This document shows positions 8,455 to 17,424 of a stretch of DNA of 64,000 bases, one piece after another (the first letter of the stretch is position 1; every line of letters starts with the position of its first letter). The notes below the pieces were generated by a model that was not told where the DNA came from, did no database searches, and was given only the letters and a program-made list of their open reading frames with translations. A program made the translations under genes and the position numbers. Source of the DNA: Desulfoferula mesophila. GTDB lineage: Bacteria > Desulfobacterota > Desulfarculia > Desulfarculales > Desulfarculaceae. The stretch is from NCBI RefSeq assembly GCF_037076455.1, contig NZ_AP028679.1, forward strand, positions 1,937,501 to 2,001,500. Direction: 5' to 3'.

Positions 8455-11400
8455 TCAGGCGGCGGTCATGGCATCGATCTGGCTCATCAACTCGTCGTCG
8501 GTGAAGTGCTTCAAATAGATGGCTCCGGTGGGGCACTTGGCGTTGCACAGGCCGTCGCCCTTGCAGATCACCGGGTTGACCACCGCCTTTTGTCCCTTCT
8601 TGGTCTTGCGAAACTCTATGGCCCCATAGGTGCAGGCCTGGGCGCAGGCCCCGCAGCCCATGCAGCGGTCCTCTTGCACCTCGCACACCGATCCCGACAC
8701 AGTCACGATGTCGTTGGAGAGCAGGGTGACGGCCCGCCCCGCCGCGCCGTAGGCCTGGTTGATGGCCTCGGGGATGTGCTTGGGGTAGTGGGCCGTGCCG
8801 CAAAGGTAGACTCCGTCGGTGGCGAAGTCCACCGGCCGCAGCTTCACGTGGGCTTCCTTGAAGAAGTTGTCCGGCCCCAGGGAGACCTTGAACAACTGGG
8901 ATATATCCTTGTTGTCTTCTCTGGCCACCACCGCGGCGGCCAGGGTGACGATGTCCGCCCCGATGGCCAGCTCTTGTCCCAGGATGTAGTCGGGCAGGCT
9001 CACCTGCAACACCGGGCGGCCTTCCTCTTCAGTGGCCTCCACCTGGGGCGGGTTCTCCGGCTCGTAGCGGATGAACTTTATGTCCTTGGCCGAGGCCTCG
9101 CGGTAATAGTCCTCCAGCATGCCGTAGGTCCTGATGTCCCGGAACAGGATGTAGATATCCATCTCCGGGTTGATCTCTTTGAGCTTCAGGGCGTTCTTGA
9201 TGGACTCGCTGCAACACACGCGGGAGCAGTAGTTACGCTCCTCGTTGCGGCAACCCACGCACTGGATCATCACCAGGGTCTGGGCCCCGGTAACCGCCTC
9301 GTCGCCTAGGGCGATGCGCTCTTCCAACTCCAGGTGGGTCAGCACCCGCTCGTCCTGGCCGTAGAGATATTCGGTGGGCTTGTAGACATCCACGCCCGTG
9401 GCGACGACCGCGGCGCCGTGCTTGATCTCGCTGGTGCCCCGGTCCGACTTGAGCTTGGTCACGAAGTTGCCCACGTAGCCGGTAGCCTCGGTGATCTGGG
9501 CGTTGGCGTACACGTGGATGGCCGGATGCCGGTACACCCGGCGCACCAGGTCGTCCAAATAGGCCTGCACGTCCAAGCCGTCCAGGGTGTGGTGCAGCCG
9601 GCGGGCCATGCCTCCCAGGTCCGGCTCCTTTTCCACCAGGTGGACCTCATGGCCCTGGTTGGCGATGGAAAGGGCGCAGGTCATGCCGGCCAGGCCGCCG
9701 CCCACCACCAGGGCCGCCTTGTTCACCGGCAGGTCGATCTCCTGCAAAGGCTTGAGGTGCCCGGCCCGGGCCACGGACATGCGGATGATGTCCTGGGCCT
9801 TGCGGGTGGATTCCTCCTGCTCCTTGGAGTGGACCCAGGAGCAGTGCTCCCGGATGTTGGCCATGTCGTAATAGTATTGGTTCAGCCCCGCCTCGCGCAG
9901 GGTGTCGCGGAACAGGGGCTCCAGGGTGCGCGGGGAACAGGCGGCCACCACCACCCGGTTGAGGCCCTTTTCCTTGATGGTGTCGGTAATCTGCTTGGCC
10001 GAGTTGGTGGCGCAGGAGAAAAGCTGCTCCTGGGCATAGACCACGTTGGGCAGGCTCAGGGCGTATTCCACCGTGTTGGGCACGTCCACCACGCGGCCGA
10101 TGTTGGAGCCGCAGTGGCAAACGAACACGCCAATCTTGGGCTTTTCTCCAGAGACGTCCTTTTCCGCCGGGTACACCCGCTCCCTGGTCAGCCCGCCCCG
10201 GCGGTAGTCCAACAGCTCGCCTACCTGGGTGCCCGCCCCGCTGGCGGTGAACACCGACTCGGGGATGTCCATGGGACCCTGGAAGGCGCCGCACACATAC
10301 ACGCCGCGCCGGGTGGTTTCAATGGGGTTGGTGGTGGCGGCTTGGCAGAACCCGTGGTCGGTCAGCTCGATGCCCAGCTGCTCGGAGAGCTTCTTGTGGT
10401 CGGCGGGGGGATTGAGCCCCACCGACAACACCACCATGTCGAACTCTTCTTCCTTAACCCCTTCGTCGGGGGTGGAGTAGCGCACGAAGACGTTCTTGGT
10501 CTCCGGGTCTTCGCGCGACACGGTGGTGTAGGAACGGATGAAGCGCACGTCGGAGAGCTCCGAGGTGCGCTGGTAGTAACGCTCGAAATCCTTGCCATAG
10601 GCGCGGATATCGTTGTGGAACACCGTGCACTGAGCCCCGGCGTCGTGGTCCTTGGCCAGGATCACCTGTTTTTGGGTGTAGGAGCAGCACACCGCCGAGC
10701 AGTAGCTGTTGTCGCCCGGGGTAACCCGCCGCGAGCCCACGCATTGAATCCAGGCGATCTTGTGGGGGTGCTTGAGGTCCGAGCCCCGCAGGATCTCGCC
10801 CTCGTAAGGGCCGGTGGCGCACAGCAGGCGCTCGAAACCCATGCTGGTGACCACGTTGGTCAGCTCACCGTAGCCGTATTCTTTTTTCAGGCTGGGGTCA
10901 TAGGTTTCGTAGCCGGTGGCCAGCACGATGGCCCCCACCTTGATATCCATCTTTTCGGGCTTTTGCCGGAAATCGATGGCATCGGCCTGGCAGACGGCCT
11001 CGCAGATGCGGCATTTCTTTTCCTTGAGGTAAATGCAGCTCTCGTCGATGTAGGCGATCAGCGGTATGGCCTGGGCGAAATATATGTGAACAGCTTTGTT
11101 GTCCGATATTTCCTGATTGAATTTGTCGGGATACTCAACGGGGCAGTACTCCACACACGTGGTACAACCCGTGCAGCGGTCCTCGATGATATAGCGGGGC
11201 TTCCGGGTAAGGGTTATCTGGAAATCGCCCACGTCGCCTTCCACACTGTTTAGTTCAGTGTAGGACAGGACCTCGATATTTGGATGCCGGCCGACCTCGA
11301 CCAGTTTGGGCGAGAGTATTCACATGGAGCAGTCATTGGTGGGGTACGTCTTGTCCAACTGCGCCATATGCCCACCAATGGCTGGTCCGTTCTCGACCAA

Positions 11401-11532
11401 ATAGACCTTGTAACCGGCCGTGGCCAGATCCAGGGAAGCCTGGATCCCGCTGATCCCGCCGCCCAGGACCATTACGTCGCCGTAATTGTCCCCGCTGGGG
11501 ATGCTGCCATGCTCTTCGGTTTGCGTTTCCAT
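8455..11532 (-). CDS. bamE: BamE: HdrA-like multidomain flavoprotein, selenoprotein (UGA = Sec71)
   Basis: 1025 residues when the TGA at 11320-11322 is decoded. The N-terminal HdrA module has [15 protein letters not shown] near residue 24 and [12 protein letters not shown], then [19 protein letters not shown], where HdrA normally has Cys at the U position. Ferredoxin motifs [12 protein letters not shown] (about 120) and CRICEAVC follow. A second HdrA module begins with VFVCHCGSN (about 470), has a second FAD motif GGGLAGM (about 610), and ends with C-terminal ferredoxins [11 protein letters not shown] and [12 protein letters not shown] (about 960-1000). HdrA is the electron-bifurcating flavin subunit; in class II benzoyl-CoA reductase it is thought to feed BamC/BamB. 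Treating UGA as stop splits it into a 70-residue stub and a 5'-truncated gene. Confidence 0.88.
11287..11304 (-). promoter_or_regulatory. SECIS-like hairpin of bamE
   Basis: CUGGUC pairs with GGCCGG (6 bp, two G-U wobbles) round a GAGGUC loop lying 22-27 bases after the UGA. The GGUC in the loop resembles the E. coli fdhF SECIS loop as I recall it. Distance and leading G fit the bacterial consensus. Confidence 0.7.
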
Positions 11533-11564
11533 TCACCTATGCCTTTACCAGGGTTGAACGGTCC

Positions 11565-12728
11565 TTAAATGACCTCCTGGACTACCTCGGATATGTCTTT
11601 CACCTCCACCGACTCGCCATTATCCAGGGTCAGCCGGCTGTCCTCGAAGTTGGTGATGCAATAGGGGCAGGCGGTGACCAGCACCTGGGCTTCCAGGTCC
11701 ATGGCCTGTTGCAGGCGCAGATCGGAGAAGCGCTCCCCCTTGGGAGTTTCCATCCAGATGCGCCCCCCGCCACCGCCGCAGCACAGGCTGGTCTCCAGGC
11801 AGTCGGGCATCTCCGCCAACTCCAGGCCGGGCACCGAACCCAGCACCTGGCGGGGCTCGTCGTAAATCCCGTTGTGCCGGCCCAGGTAGCAGGGATCGTG
11901 GTAGGTGATCTTTTTGGCGTACTCGCCCTTGATCTCCAAACGGCCCTCCTGGATCAGTTGGGCCAAGAATTGGCTCATGTGGATCACCTCGAAGTTCACC
12001 ATGAACTCGGGGTATTCGTTCTTGAAGGTGTGATAGCAGTGGGGCGAGGAGACCAGGATCTTCTTCACCCCGGCGTCGATGAAGTTCTTGATGTTTTCCT
12101 TGGCCAGGCGGCGGAAAACCTCCTCATCGCCGGTCTTGCGGATGCTCTCGCCGCAGCAGCTTTCCTTTTCCCCCAGGATGCCGAACTCCACCCCCGCGGC
12201 CTTGAGCACCTGCACCGTGGCCTTGGCCACCTTTTTGAGGCGCTGGTCGTAGCTCAAGTAGCAGCCGGGGAAGTAGAGGATCTCCATTTCCTCGTCAAAG
12301 GTCTGCACCCCCAGGCCCTCGGCCCATTTGGCCCGGTCCTTGCGCTCTTCGCTCAGGGGGTTGCCTTCGCCCATGAGGCTGCCGCTGATGGTGCGGATGG
12401 GTTTCACCGCGGTGGGGAACACGCCGTACTCGGTGGCGATCTTGCGCAGGGCCACCCCGGATTCTATCTGCTTCACGTCGCGGGGGCAGCGGCTGGGACA
12501 CAGGCCGCAGGTGGTGCAGCGCCAGATGTCCTCGCTCTCGATGTCGGTGAAACCAAAGGTGGCTTGGCGCACGATCTTGCGCATGCTGAAATCGCGCACC
12601 CGGTTCCAGGGGCACACGGTATCGCAGAGGCCGCATTGGAAACACATCTTGAATGCGTCCCCGCCGCTGAGTTTTATGACCTCTACGATCTCTTTGTAAT
12701 CGGCTACGTTTTCCACTATCCGCCCCAA
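11565..12728 (-). CDS. bamD: BamD: HdrD/HdrBC-like iron-sulfur protein with CCG domains
   Basis: 387 residues. Two N-terminal 4Fe-4S motifs (CFQCGLCDTVCP near residue 34, CTTCGLCPSRCP near 71) precede two CCG domains (SCCGESIRKTG near 192, LCCGGGGGRIW near 312). This is the Hdr heterodisulfide-type subunit of the Bam complex, expected to accept one electron branch from BamE. The first in-frame start is TTG at 12728, but GGGGAG directly abuts it; the GTG at 12716 has better ribosome-binding spacing, so the N-terminus may be four residues shorter. The gene lies 76 bases after bamC and 32 bases before bamE. Confidence 0.85.
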   Translation of the reverse strand: MGRIVENVADYKEIVEVIKLSGGDAFKMCFQCGLCDTVCPWNRVRDFSMRKIVRQATFGFTDIESEDIWRCTTCGLCPSRCPRDVKQIESGVALRKIATEYGVFPTAVKPIRTISGSLMGEGNPLSEERKDRAKWAEGLGVQTFDEEMEILYFPGCYLSYDQRLKKVAKATVQVLKAAGVEFGILGEKESCCGESIRKTGDEEVFRRLAKENIKNFIDAGVKKILVSSPHCYHTFKNEYPEFMVNFEVIHMSQFLAQLIQEGRLEIKGEYAKKITYHDPCYLGRHNGIYDEPRQVLGSVPGLELAEMPDCLETSLCCGGGGGRIWMETPKGERFSDLRLQQAMDLEAQVLVTACPYCITNFEDSRLTLDNGESVEVKDISEVVQEVI

Positions 12729-12804
12729 CTCCCCGTTTCGGCCGCGGGCAGGCTATCCGCCACGGTGCATGATGGCCGCGCGTTTGGCGGCGTCGGCCGT
12801 TGGG

Positions 12805-13347
12805 CTAATCCTTTTTGTGCTGGGAAAGGCGGGCCATGGCGTCCCTGATCTTGTCCATGCCGAACTTGTCGGCCAGCGCCTCCAGCCCCACCTCCATCTC
12901 CTCCATCTCCTCGCCTTCTTCCACTTCCTCTTCCCGCTCTTCATAGGTGAGGGCGTCCACGATGCACCACTTGACGCAAAGGGGCTCGTCCTCGCCTTCG
13001 CACATGTCGCATTTCAGGGGAAGGCCGGAGTCGGGCTCCTTGAACAGGCTGCGTGAAGGGCAGGAGGCCCGGCAAAAGGCGCACTCGTCGTATTCCTTGC
13101 CGTCGATGATGTACTTGTCGCGGCCCATGCACTCGGCCGGGGTGTATTCGCCGGCGTACACCGGCACGTACACGTCCTTGAGCGGCTCGCGGATAACCCG
13201 GATGCGCGAGCGCTCCGGGTTGTTGCTGCTGTACTTGGGAGCGGCATGGAAGGCCGAGCAGATAACCTCGCAGGCCCGGCAGCCGTTGCACTTGTCCACG
13301 TCCACCTTGATGGTCTTGACGGTCTTGGTCTTTTTCTCGCCCGGCAC
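12805..13347 (-). CDS. bamC: BamC: ferredoxin-like electron-transfer subunit
   Basis: 180 residues with a DMSO-reductase-B/ferredoxin-like layout. Cysteine groups are CNGCRACEVIC near residue 18, CAFCRASC near 90, and CDMCEGEDEPLCVKWC near 115, enough for about three Fe-S clusters. A charged Glu-rich stretch follows (about 145-160). BamC passes electrons to the BamB active site in Geobacter. GTG start at 13347 with GGAGG seven bases upstream, sited inside the end of bamB; the two genes are separated by 2 bases, indicating tight coupling. Confidence 0.88.
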   Translation of the reverse strand: MPGEKKTKTVKTIKVDVDKCNGCRACEVICSAFHAAPKYSSNNPERSRIRVIREPLKDVYVPVYAGEYTPAECMGRDKYIIDGKEYDECAFCRASCPSRSLFKEPDSGLPLKCDMCEGEDEPLCVKWCIVDALTYEEREEEVEEGEEMEEMEVGLEALADKFGMDKIRDAMARLSQHKKD

Positions 13348-13349
13348 GG

Positions 13350-15359
13350 CTACGCCTCCTTTTCCTGGTCAGCCGCAGCTTTCTGGGGGGGAGCCTCCTC
13401 GTCCTTGGTAAGGATGCCGCGCTCGATAAAATCGTCGGCCACGTAGTCCAGCCCCAACTCGCGCAGGGTGGTCTCGGTGGGGATGCCGTCGGAGTTCCAG
13501 CCCTTGAAGGCGTAGTAGGTGTCCAAGAGCTCCTGCTCCAACTCGGGGAAGCGCTTCTTCCAGTGGTCCTTGGGCGGCTGCTCGTCCTTGCGGCGCATGC
13601 CCCGGCGGGTGTTGTTGGCCCTGACCAGGGTGCGGTAGCGCTTGATGGCCTGGGTCAGCTTCTCTTCGTCCATGTCATAGCCGGCCCCGGCGGAGATGAA
13701 CTTGGGGTAGTTGTGGATGTGGTAGGGCGGCTTGAGGGGGAAGGAGGACAGCCCGGCGCACATGCCCAGGGCGTCGTCGATGTAGTGCATCCGCTCCTGC
13801 CAATCCACGATGTCGCAGACCATGGGCGGGGTGGGGTAGTAGGGGATGGAGTTCTCCCCTCTGGGCTCCCAATCCAGGAAGTACTGCTTGAACTTCTCGT
13901 CCGGCACTTGGAACCAGTCCTTGACAAAGGCTTCCCGGTGCTCCCGCTTGGGGAAGGGGGCCTGGGGGAACTGACCCTCGATCTGGGTGATGTTTATCTT
14001 CTCGCCGGTGGCGTACATGATGAAATAGATGGGGTTGAGCATGGACAGCTTCAGGGGAAGCTGCTCGTGCTTCTTGATATTGTTGTGGGCGTACTCCTCG
14101 GCCCCCTTGCCGATGCGCTGGGCGGCCCAATAGGTGCCGTCGGCCAGGATGTCGCCGATGCCCTCGCGGCGCACAATGTGGTCCAAGAGCCAGTAGAAGC
14201 GCCCCTCGTTGTCCTCGGGCATGCCCGGGAAATCCTCGTCGGTGAGGATGCCGTTTTCCAACAGCTCCAGGGCGAAGGCCATCACCTGGGGAGCGGAGAA
14301 GCCGTCCACCCCGTACTCGGTGGCGCTCTGGGCGATGCCCAGGCCGAACTCCAGGTCGGCGAAGGCGGCCATGGTGTAGGTGAGCTTGGAGAAGCATTTC
14401 ATCATGTAGGTGGGCATGCCCGGCGGGGAAATGGTGGCCCCGCAGGTCATGGGGCAGTTGTAGCAGCTGATGAGCCGAGTGCGCATTTTATCCATGGTCT
14501 CGGTCCAGTCCCGCTCCACCTCTTCGCTCCAGAACTCCTTGCGGCGGGTCCGGGAGTTGCCCCAGGAGAAGTTTTCGGTGTGCCACTTCTCGTCGTGCAC
14601 CTTCATCTCTTGGGGCGAGCCCAGCCCGGCCAGGATGGGCATGACTCCGGGGACGGGGTTTTCATTGCGGAACTTGATGTATTCCAAGACCTCCTGGCAC
14701 AGCTCCATGAACTCCGCGGGGCGGGCCAGGCTGATGTCCTTGGTGCCGCGCACCACCACGGCCTTGAGGTTCTTGTCGCCCATCACCGCGCCGATGCCAC
14801 CCCGGCTGGCGCTGGAGCGGCCCTGCTCGATGGAGGCGAAGAACACGCGGTTTTCCCCGGCCATGCCGATGGCCGCCACCTGGGCCTTGGGTTCCTTGAG
14901 CTCTTGGCGGATCAACTCCGCGGTTTCCACGGACCCCCTGCCCCGAAGGTGCTCGGCGGCGCGCAGTTCCACCTTGTCGTTGTTTATGTACAGATAGACC
15001 AGCTCGGGCGACTTGCCCCGGAAGATAACCTTGTCGTACCCGGCGTATTTGAGCTCCGGGGCCCAGAAACCGCCCATCATGGAAAAGGCCATGAGCTTGG
15101 TCTGAGGGGAAATGGTGGTAACGATGGTGCGGTTGCAGCCGGTGGCCGGGGTGCCGCAAAGCAGGCCCGAGGCGAAGATCAAAAGGTTTTCCGGGGAAAA
15201 AGCATCCGCCTCCGGCGGCACCCGATCCCAAATGAGCTTGGCGTTGGTGCCCAACCCACCCAGGTACAACTCGGTGTCGCGGGGGTCGGTTTCCACCCGC
15301 TCGATGTTGCCGGTGGTAAGGTCTATTTCTAGGTTAAAACCTGTTTCTCCGTACCGCAT
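13350..15359 (-). CDS. bamB: BamB: tungsten benzoyl-CoA reductase catalytic subunit (class II, AOR family)
   Basis: 669 residues, ATG start. It catalyses ATP-independent two-electron dearomatisation of benzoyl-CoA to cyclohexa-1,5-diene-1-carbonyl-CoA. The AOR-family N-terminus has NIERVETDP and ELYLGGLGTNAKLIWDR, then PATGCNRTIV, EQGRSSASRGGIGAVMGDK, and the cluster motif CYNCPMTC at 299-306. Glu251, His260 and Cys322 sit at the positions I recall for the active site of the Geobacter BamB structure. That argues for a true BamB rather than a general aldehyde ferredoxin oxidoreductase. It is the first gene of the - strand bamBCDEF run, and a candidate promoter lies upstream. Activity on a related aryl-CoA is possible. 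Confidence 0.88.
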   Translation of the reverse strand: MRYGETGFNLEIDLTTGNIERVETDPRDTELYLGGLGTNAKLIWDRVPPEADAFSPENLLIFASGLLCGTPATGCNRTIVTTISPQTKLMAFSMMGGFWAPELKYAGYDKVIFRGKSPELVYLYINNDKVELRAAEHLRGRGSVETAELIRQELKEPKAQVAAIGMAGENRVFFASIEQGRSSASRGGIGAVMGDKNLKAVVVRGTKDISLARPAEFMELCQEVLEYIKFRNENPVPGVMPILAGLGSPQEMKVHDEKWHTENFSWGNSRTRRKEFWSEEVERDWTETMDKMRTRLISCYNCPMTCGATISPPGMPTYMMKCFSKLTYTMAAFADLEFGLGIAQSATEYGVDGFSAPQVMAFALELLENGILTDEDFPGMPEDNEGRFYWLLDHIVRREGIGDILADGTYWAAQRIGKGAEEYAHNNIKKHEQLPLKLSMLNPIYFIMYATGEKINITQIEGQFPQAPFPKREHREAFVKDWFQVPDEKFKQYFLDWEPRGENSIPYYPTPPMVCDIVDWQERMHYIDDALGMCAGLSSFPLKPPYHIHNYPKFISAGAGYDMDEEKLTQAIKRYRTLVRANNTRRGMRRKDEQPPKDHWKKRFPELEQELLDTYYAFKGWNSDGIPTETTLRELGLDYVADDFIERGILTKDEEAPPQKAAADQEKEA

Positions 15360-15812
15360 GCTTGCCTCTTCCCAATGGCTTTAACGGGGGTAGGACACGC
15401 CTTATCCTCCGGCACCCGCCCTCGACTTTGCCTTGCTATTGGCTTAGCGATCATACCTTTAGGAGGCGTGGACACATCGCAGTTATAATATGGCTACAAT
15501 GTAACTTCATGTCAAGGCAAAACCTGCCCCATGGATGCGTAGGGGGGTAGGACGGGCCATGCAGCGACACCAGAGAAGTAACTTACTCAAAAGTACGGTC
15601 TTTCCGGCACATAGACAGCGCTAGCCAGTTTGGGGTCACACCTGTTGGTAGCAGTGTTGCCCTGTCTTGTGTCTGTAATTCGACCCCATCGCGACCCACG
15701 AACCGGGGCGGTGAGCCTGGCGTCTGGCGATCCAGGTTCCTATCTGCAATAGGAAAATGCTAGAATTCGTTGAAGTAATGAGCTCAACCGCCCGTGGCGA
15801 CAGGAGTATTTC
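15360..15812. promoter_or_regulatory. Divergent intergenic region between bamB and the thiolase-fold gene
   Basis: 453 bases with no convincing gene. On the minus strand TTGACA (15510-15515) and TATTAT (15485-15490) form a possible but widely spaced (19 bp) promoter for bamB, leaving a leader of about 120 bases. On the plus side, a perfect 7-bp inverted repeat TTCCTAT/ATAGGAA (15737-15743 and 15749-15755) lies 58 bases before the thiolase-fold ATG and could be an operator. The region is visibly more AT-rich than the flanking genes. Confidence 0.45.
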
Positions 15813-16976
15813 ATGCAGATACGCGACAGATACGCAGTTGTGGGGGTGGGGTACACCCCGCAAGGGAAGGTACCCGACCGCACTTCCCTGAGTTTTCACC
15901 TGGAGGCCACGGCCAACGCCATCGCCGACGCGGGACTAAAAAAACAGGACATAGACGGGCTCATCTCCTACCGTCATTTTCCTCCCTGCCCTGGCGAGCC
16001 GGACCCGACGCCCCAGTTGCTGGCCCAGCAGTTGGGCCTGACCCCCACCTACCTCAGCCAGGACGCCAATTGATCCCGCTCGCATCTTATGCACGCAGTT
16101 GGCGTGCTGGACGCGGGGATTTGCAACTACGTGGTCATATCCTACGGGCACAGCGGCCTGTGGGGCGGGGGCATGCGCCAGTTGTTGTTCAACACCCGGC
16201 CCAGCGAGGCGGCCTTCGGGCACTTCGGGGCGGTGGGCCGCTACGCCCTGGCGGCCCGCCGGGGCATGCACGAATTTTCGCGCGGCCCGGATACCTGGAA
16301 GCACATCGCCATGGGCCAGCGCAAGTGGGCCAACCTGAACCCGGCGGCCATAATGCACGCCAAGCCCATGAGCGAGGAGGATTACTTCGGCGCTCCCTTG
16401 GTGGTGGAGCCCTTCCGTTTGTTCGACAACTGCCAGATCAATGACGGGGGACGGGCCATCATCGTGACCACGGCGGAGCGGGCCCGGGACCTCAAGCACC
16501 CGCCGGTGCTCCTGATGGGCCTGGGGATGCACAACCCCTCCAACGAAATTGCCCAGGCCCGCTACGTGGCCGGCCCCACCGGGGCAAAGCAGGCCGGGGA
16601 AGCGGCGTTCAAGATGGCCGGCATCGGCCTGGCGGAGGTGGACGCCTGCCAAATCTACGACTGCTTTACCTACACCGTGGAAGTCACCTTGCAGGACTAT
16701 GGTTTCTTCCCGCGCGGCGAAGGCGGGGACTGGATCCAGGGCGGAACCATAGAGCCCGGCGGGTCCATGCCGGTGAATACCTCCGGCGGTCAGCTCTCCG
16801 AGGCCTACTTCATGGGCCTCACCCCCATCTCCGAGGCGGTTATGCAGCTCATGGGGCGCTGCGGGGAGCGGCAACTGGGGCCCAAGACCCAAACCAAGAC
16901 GCCGGAAATAATCCTGTGCAGCGACAACGGCGGCACCCTGCAGTCGCACGCCTGTATGATCTTTAGGAGGGGCTAG
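15813..16976 (+). CDS. Thiolase-fold (SCP2/Ltp-type) protein with in-frame UGA, candidate selenoprotein (U87)
   Basis: 387 residues if the TGA at 16071-16073 is sense. The frame stays open on both sides without a shift: LTPTYLSQDAN then U then SRSHLMHAVGVLDAGICNYV. In the window's other thiolase (43562-44716) the same segment holds the nucleophile Cys83 (FYVETLCSSSSTG), one residue off in spacing from U87. The C-terminus has NTSGGQLSEAYFMG, where true thiolases have GHP, as in Ltp-type lyase/thiolase relatives that work with DUF35 partners. The DUF35 gene follows by 2 bases. Alternatives are a nonsense mutation or two split genes (86 and 295 residues). Start ATG after AGGAG. Confidence 0.6.
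16091..16107 (+). promoter_or_regulatory. SECIS-like hairpin in the thiolase-fold gene
   Basis: A perfect 6-bp stem GCACGC/GCGUGC encloses an AGUUG loop 24-28 bases after the UGA. An outer CCCGC/GCGGG pairing (16075-16079 with 16113-16117) can form beneath it. A G occupies loop position 2, and the distance falls in the bacterial range. Confidence 0.5.
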
Positions 16977-16978
16977 TC

Positions 16979-17386
16979 ATGTCCGGAGAAAGAATTCTGC
17001 CCATGCCCGACGCGGACAGCAAGCCGTTCTGGCAAGGCTGCCAAGAGCATGAATTGCACTTTCAGCAATGCGCCGCCTGCGGCGAGGTGCGCTGGCCGCC
17101 CAGCATCCTCTGCCCCGGCTGCCACTCCCGGGAGACCCGGTGGATCAAGGCCTCCGGTCAGGGCGTGGTCTACACCTTCGCCGTGTACCACCAGGCCTTT
17201 CACCCGGCCTTCAAGGGCCGCGTGCCCTACGTGGTGGCGGTGGTGCGCCTGGAAGAGGGGCCCATGTTGCTGACCAACATCGTCGGCTGCCCGCCCGAGG
17301 CGGTGGCTTGCGACATGCCGGTCCGGGTGGTTTGGGACGATCTCTCCGAAGAGTACAGCCTGCCCCAGTTCCGGCCGCTGGACTGA
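16979..17386 (+). CDS. DUF35 OB-fold/Zn-ribbon protein, thiolase partner
   Basis: 135 residues. A rubredoxin-like zinc ribbon (CAAC near residue 33, CPGC near 48) precedes an OB-fold with VVYTFAVYHQAFHP and PYVVAVVRLEEGPMLLTNIVG. DUF35 proteins form complexes with SCP2/Ltp-type thiolase-fold enzymes (for example ChsH2 with Ltp2, and BbsA with BbsB in anaerobic toluene degradation). The gene starts 2 bases after the candidate selenoprotein, with AGGAGGGG as ribosome-binding site inside its end, so the two should be made together. It may shape the acyl-CoA site of the partner. Confidence 0.85.
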   Translation: MSGERILPMPDADSKPFWQGCQEHELHFQQCAACGEVRWPPSILCPGCHSRETRWIKASGQGVVYTFAVYHQAFHPAFKGRVPYVVAVVRLEEGPMLLTNIVGCPPEAVACDMPVRVVWDDLSEEYSLPQFRPLD

Positions 17387-17424
17387 GCGCCACCGACTGG
17401 AGTTTGCAGCCGGCGGGCAAACGA

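Noticed and set aside
13563-15332. 589-residue plus-strand frame opposite bamB (and similar long antisense frames elsewhere)
   Set aside because: Low-complexity composition rich in Gly, Val, His and Leu, from high-GC codon bias on the opposite strand; bamB is unmistakable.
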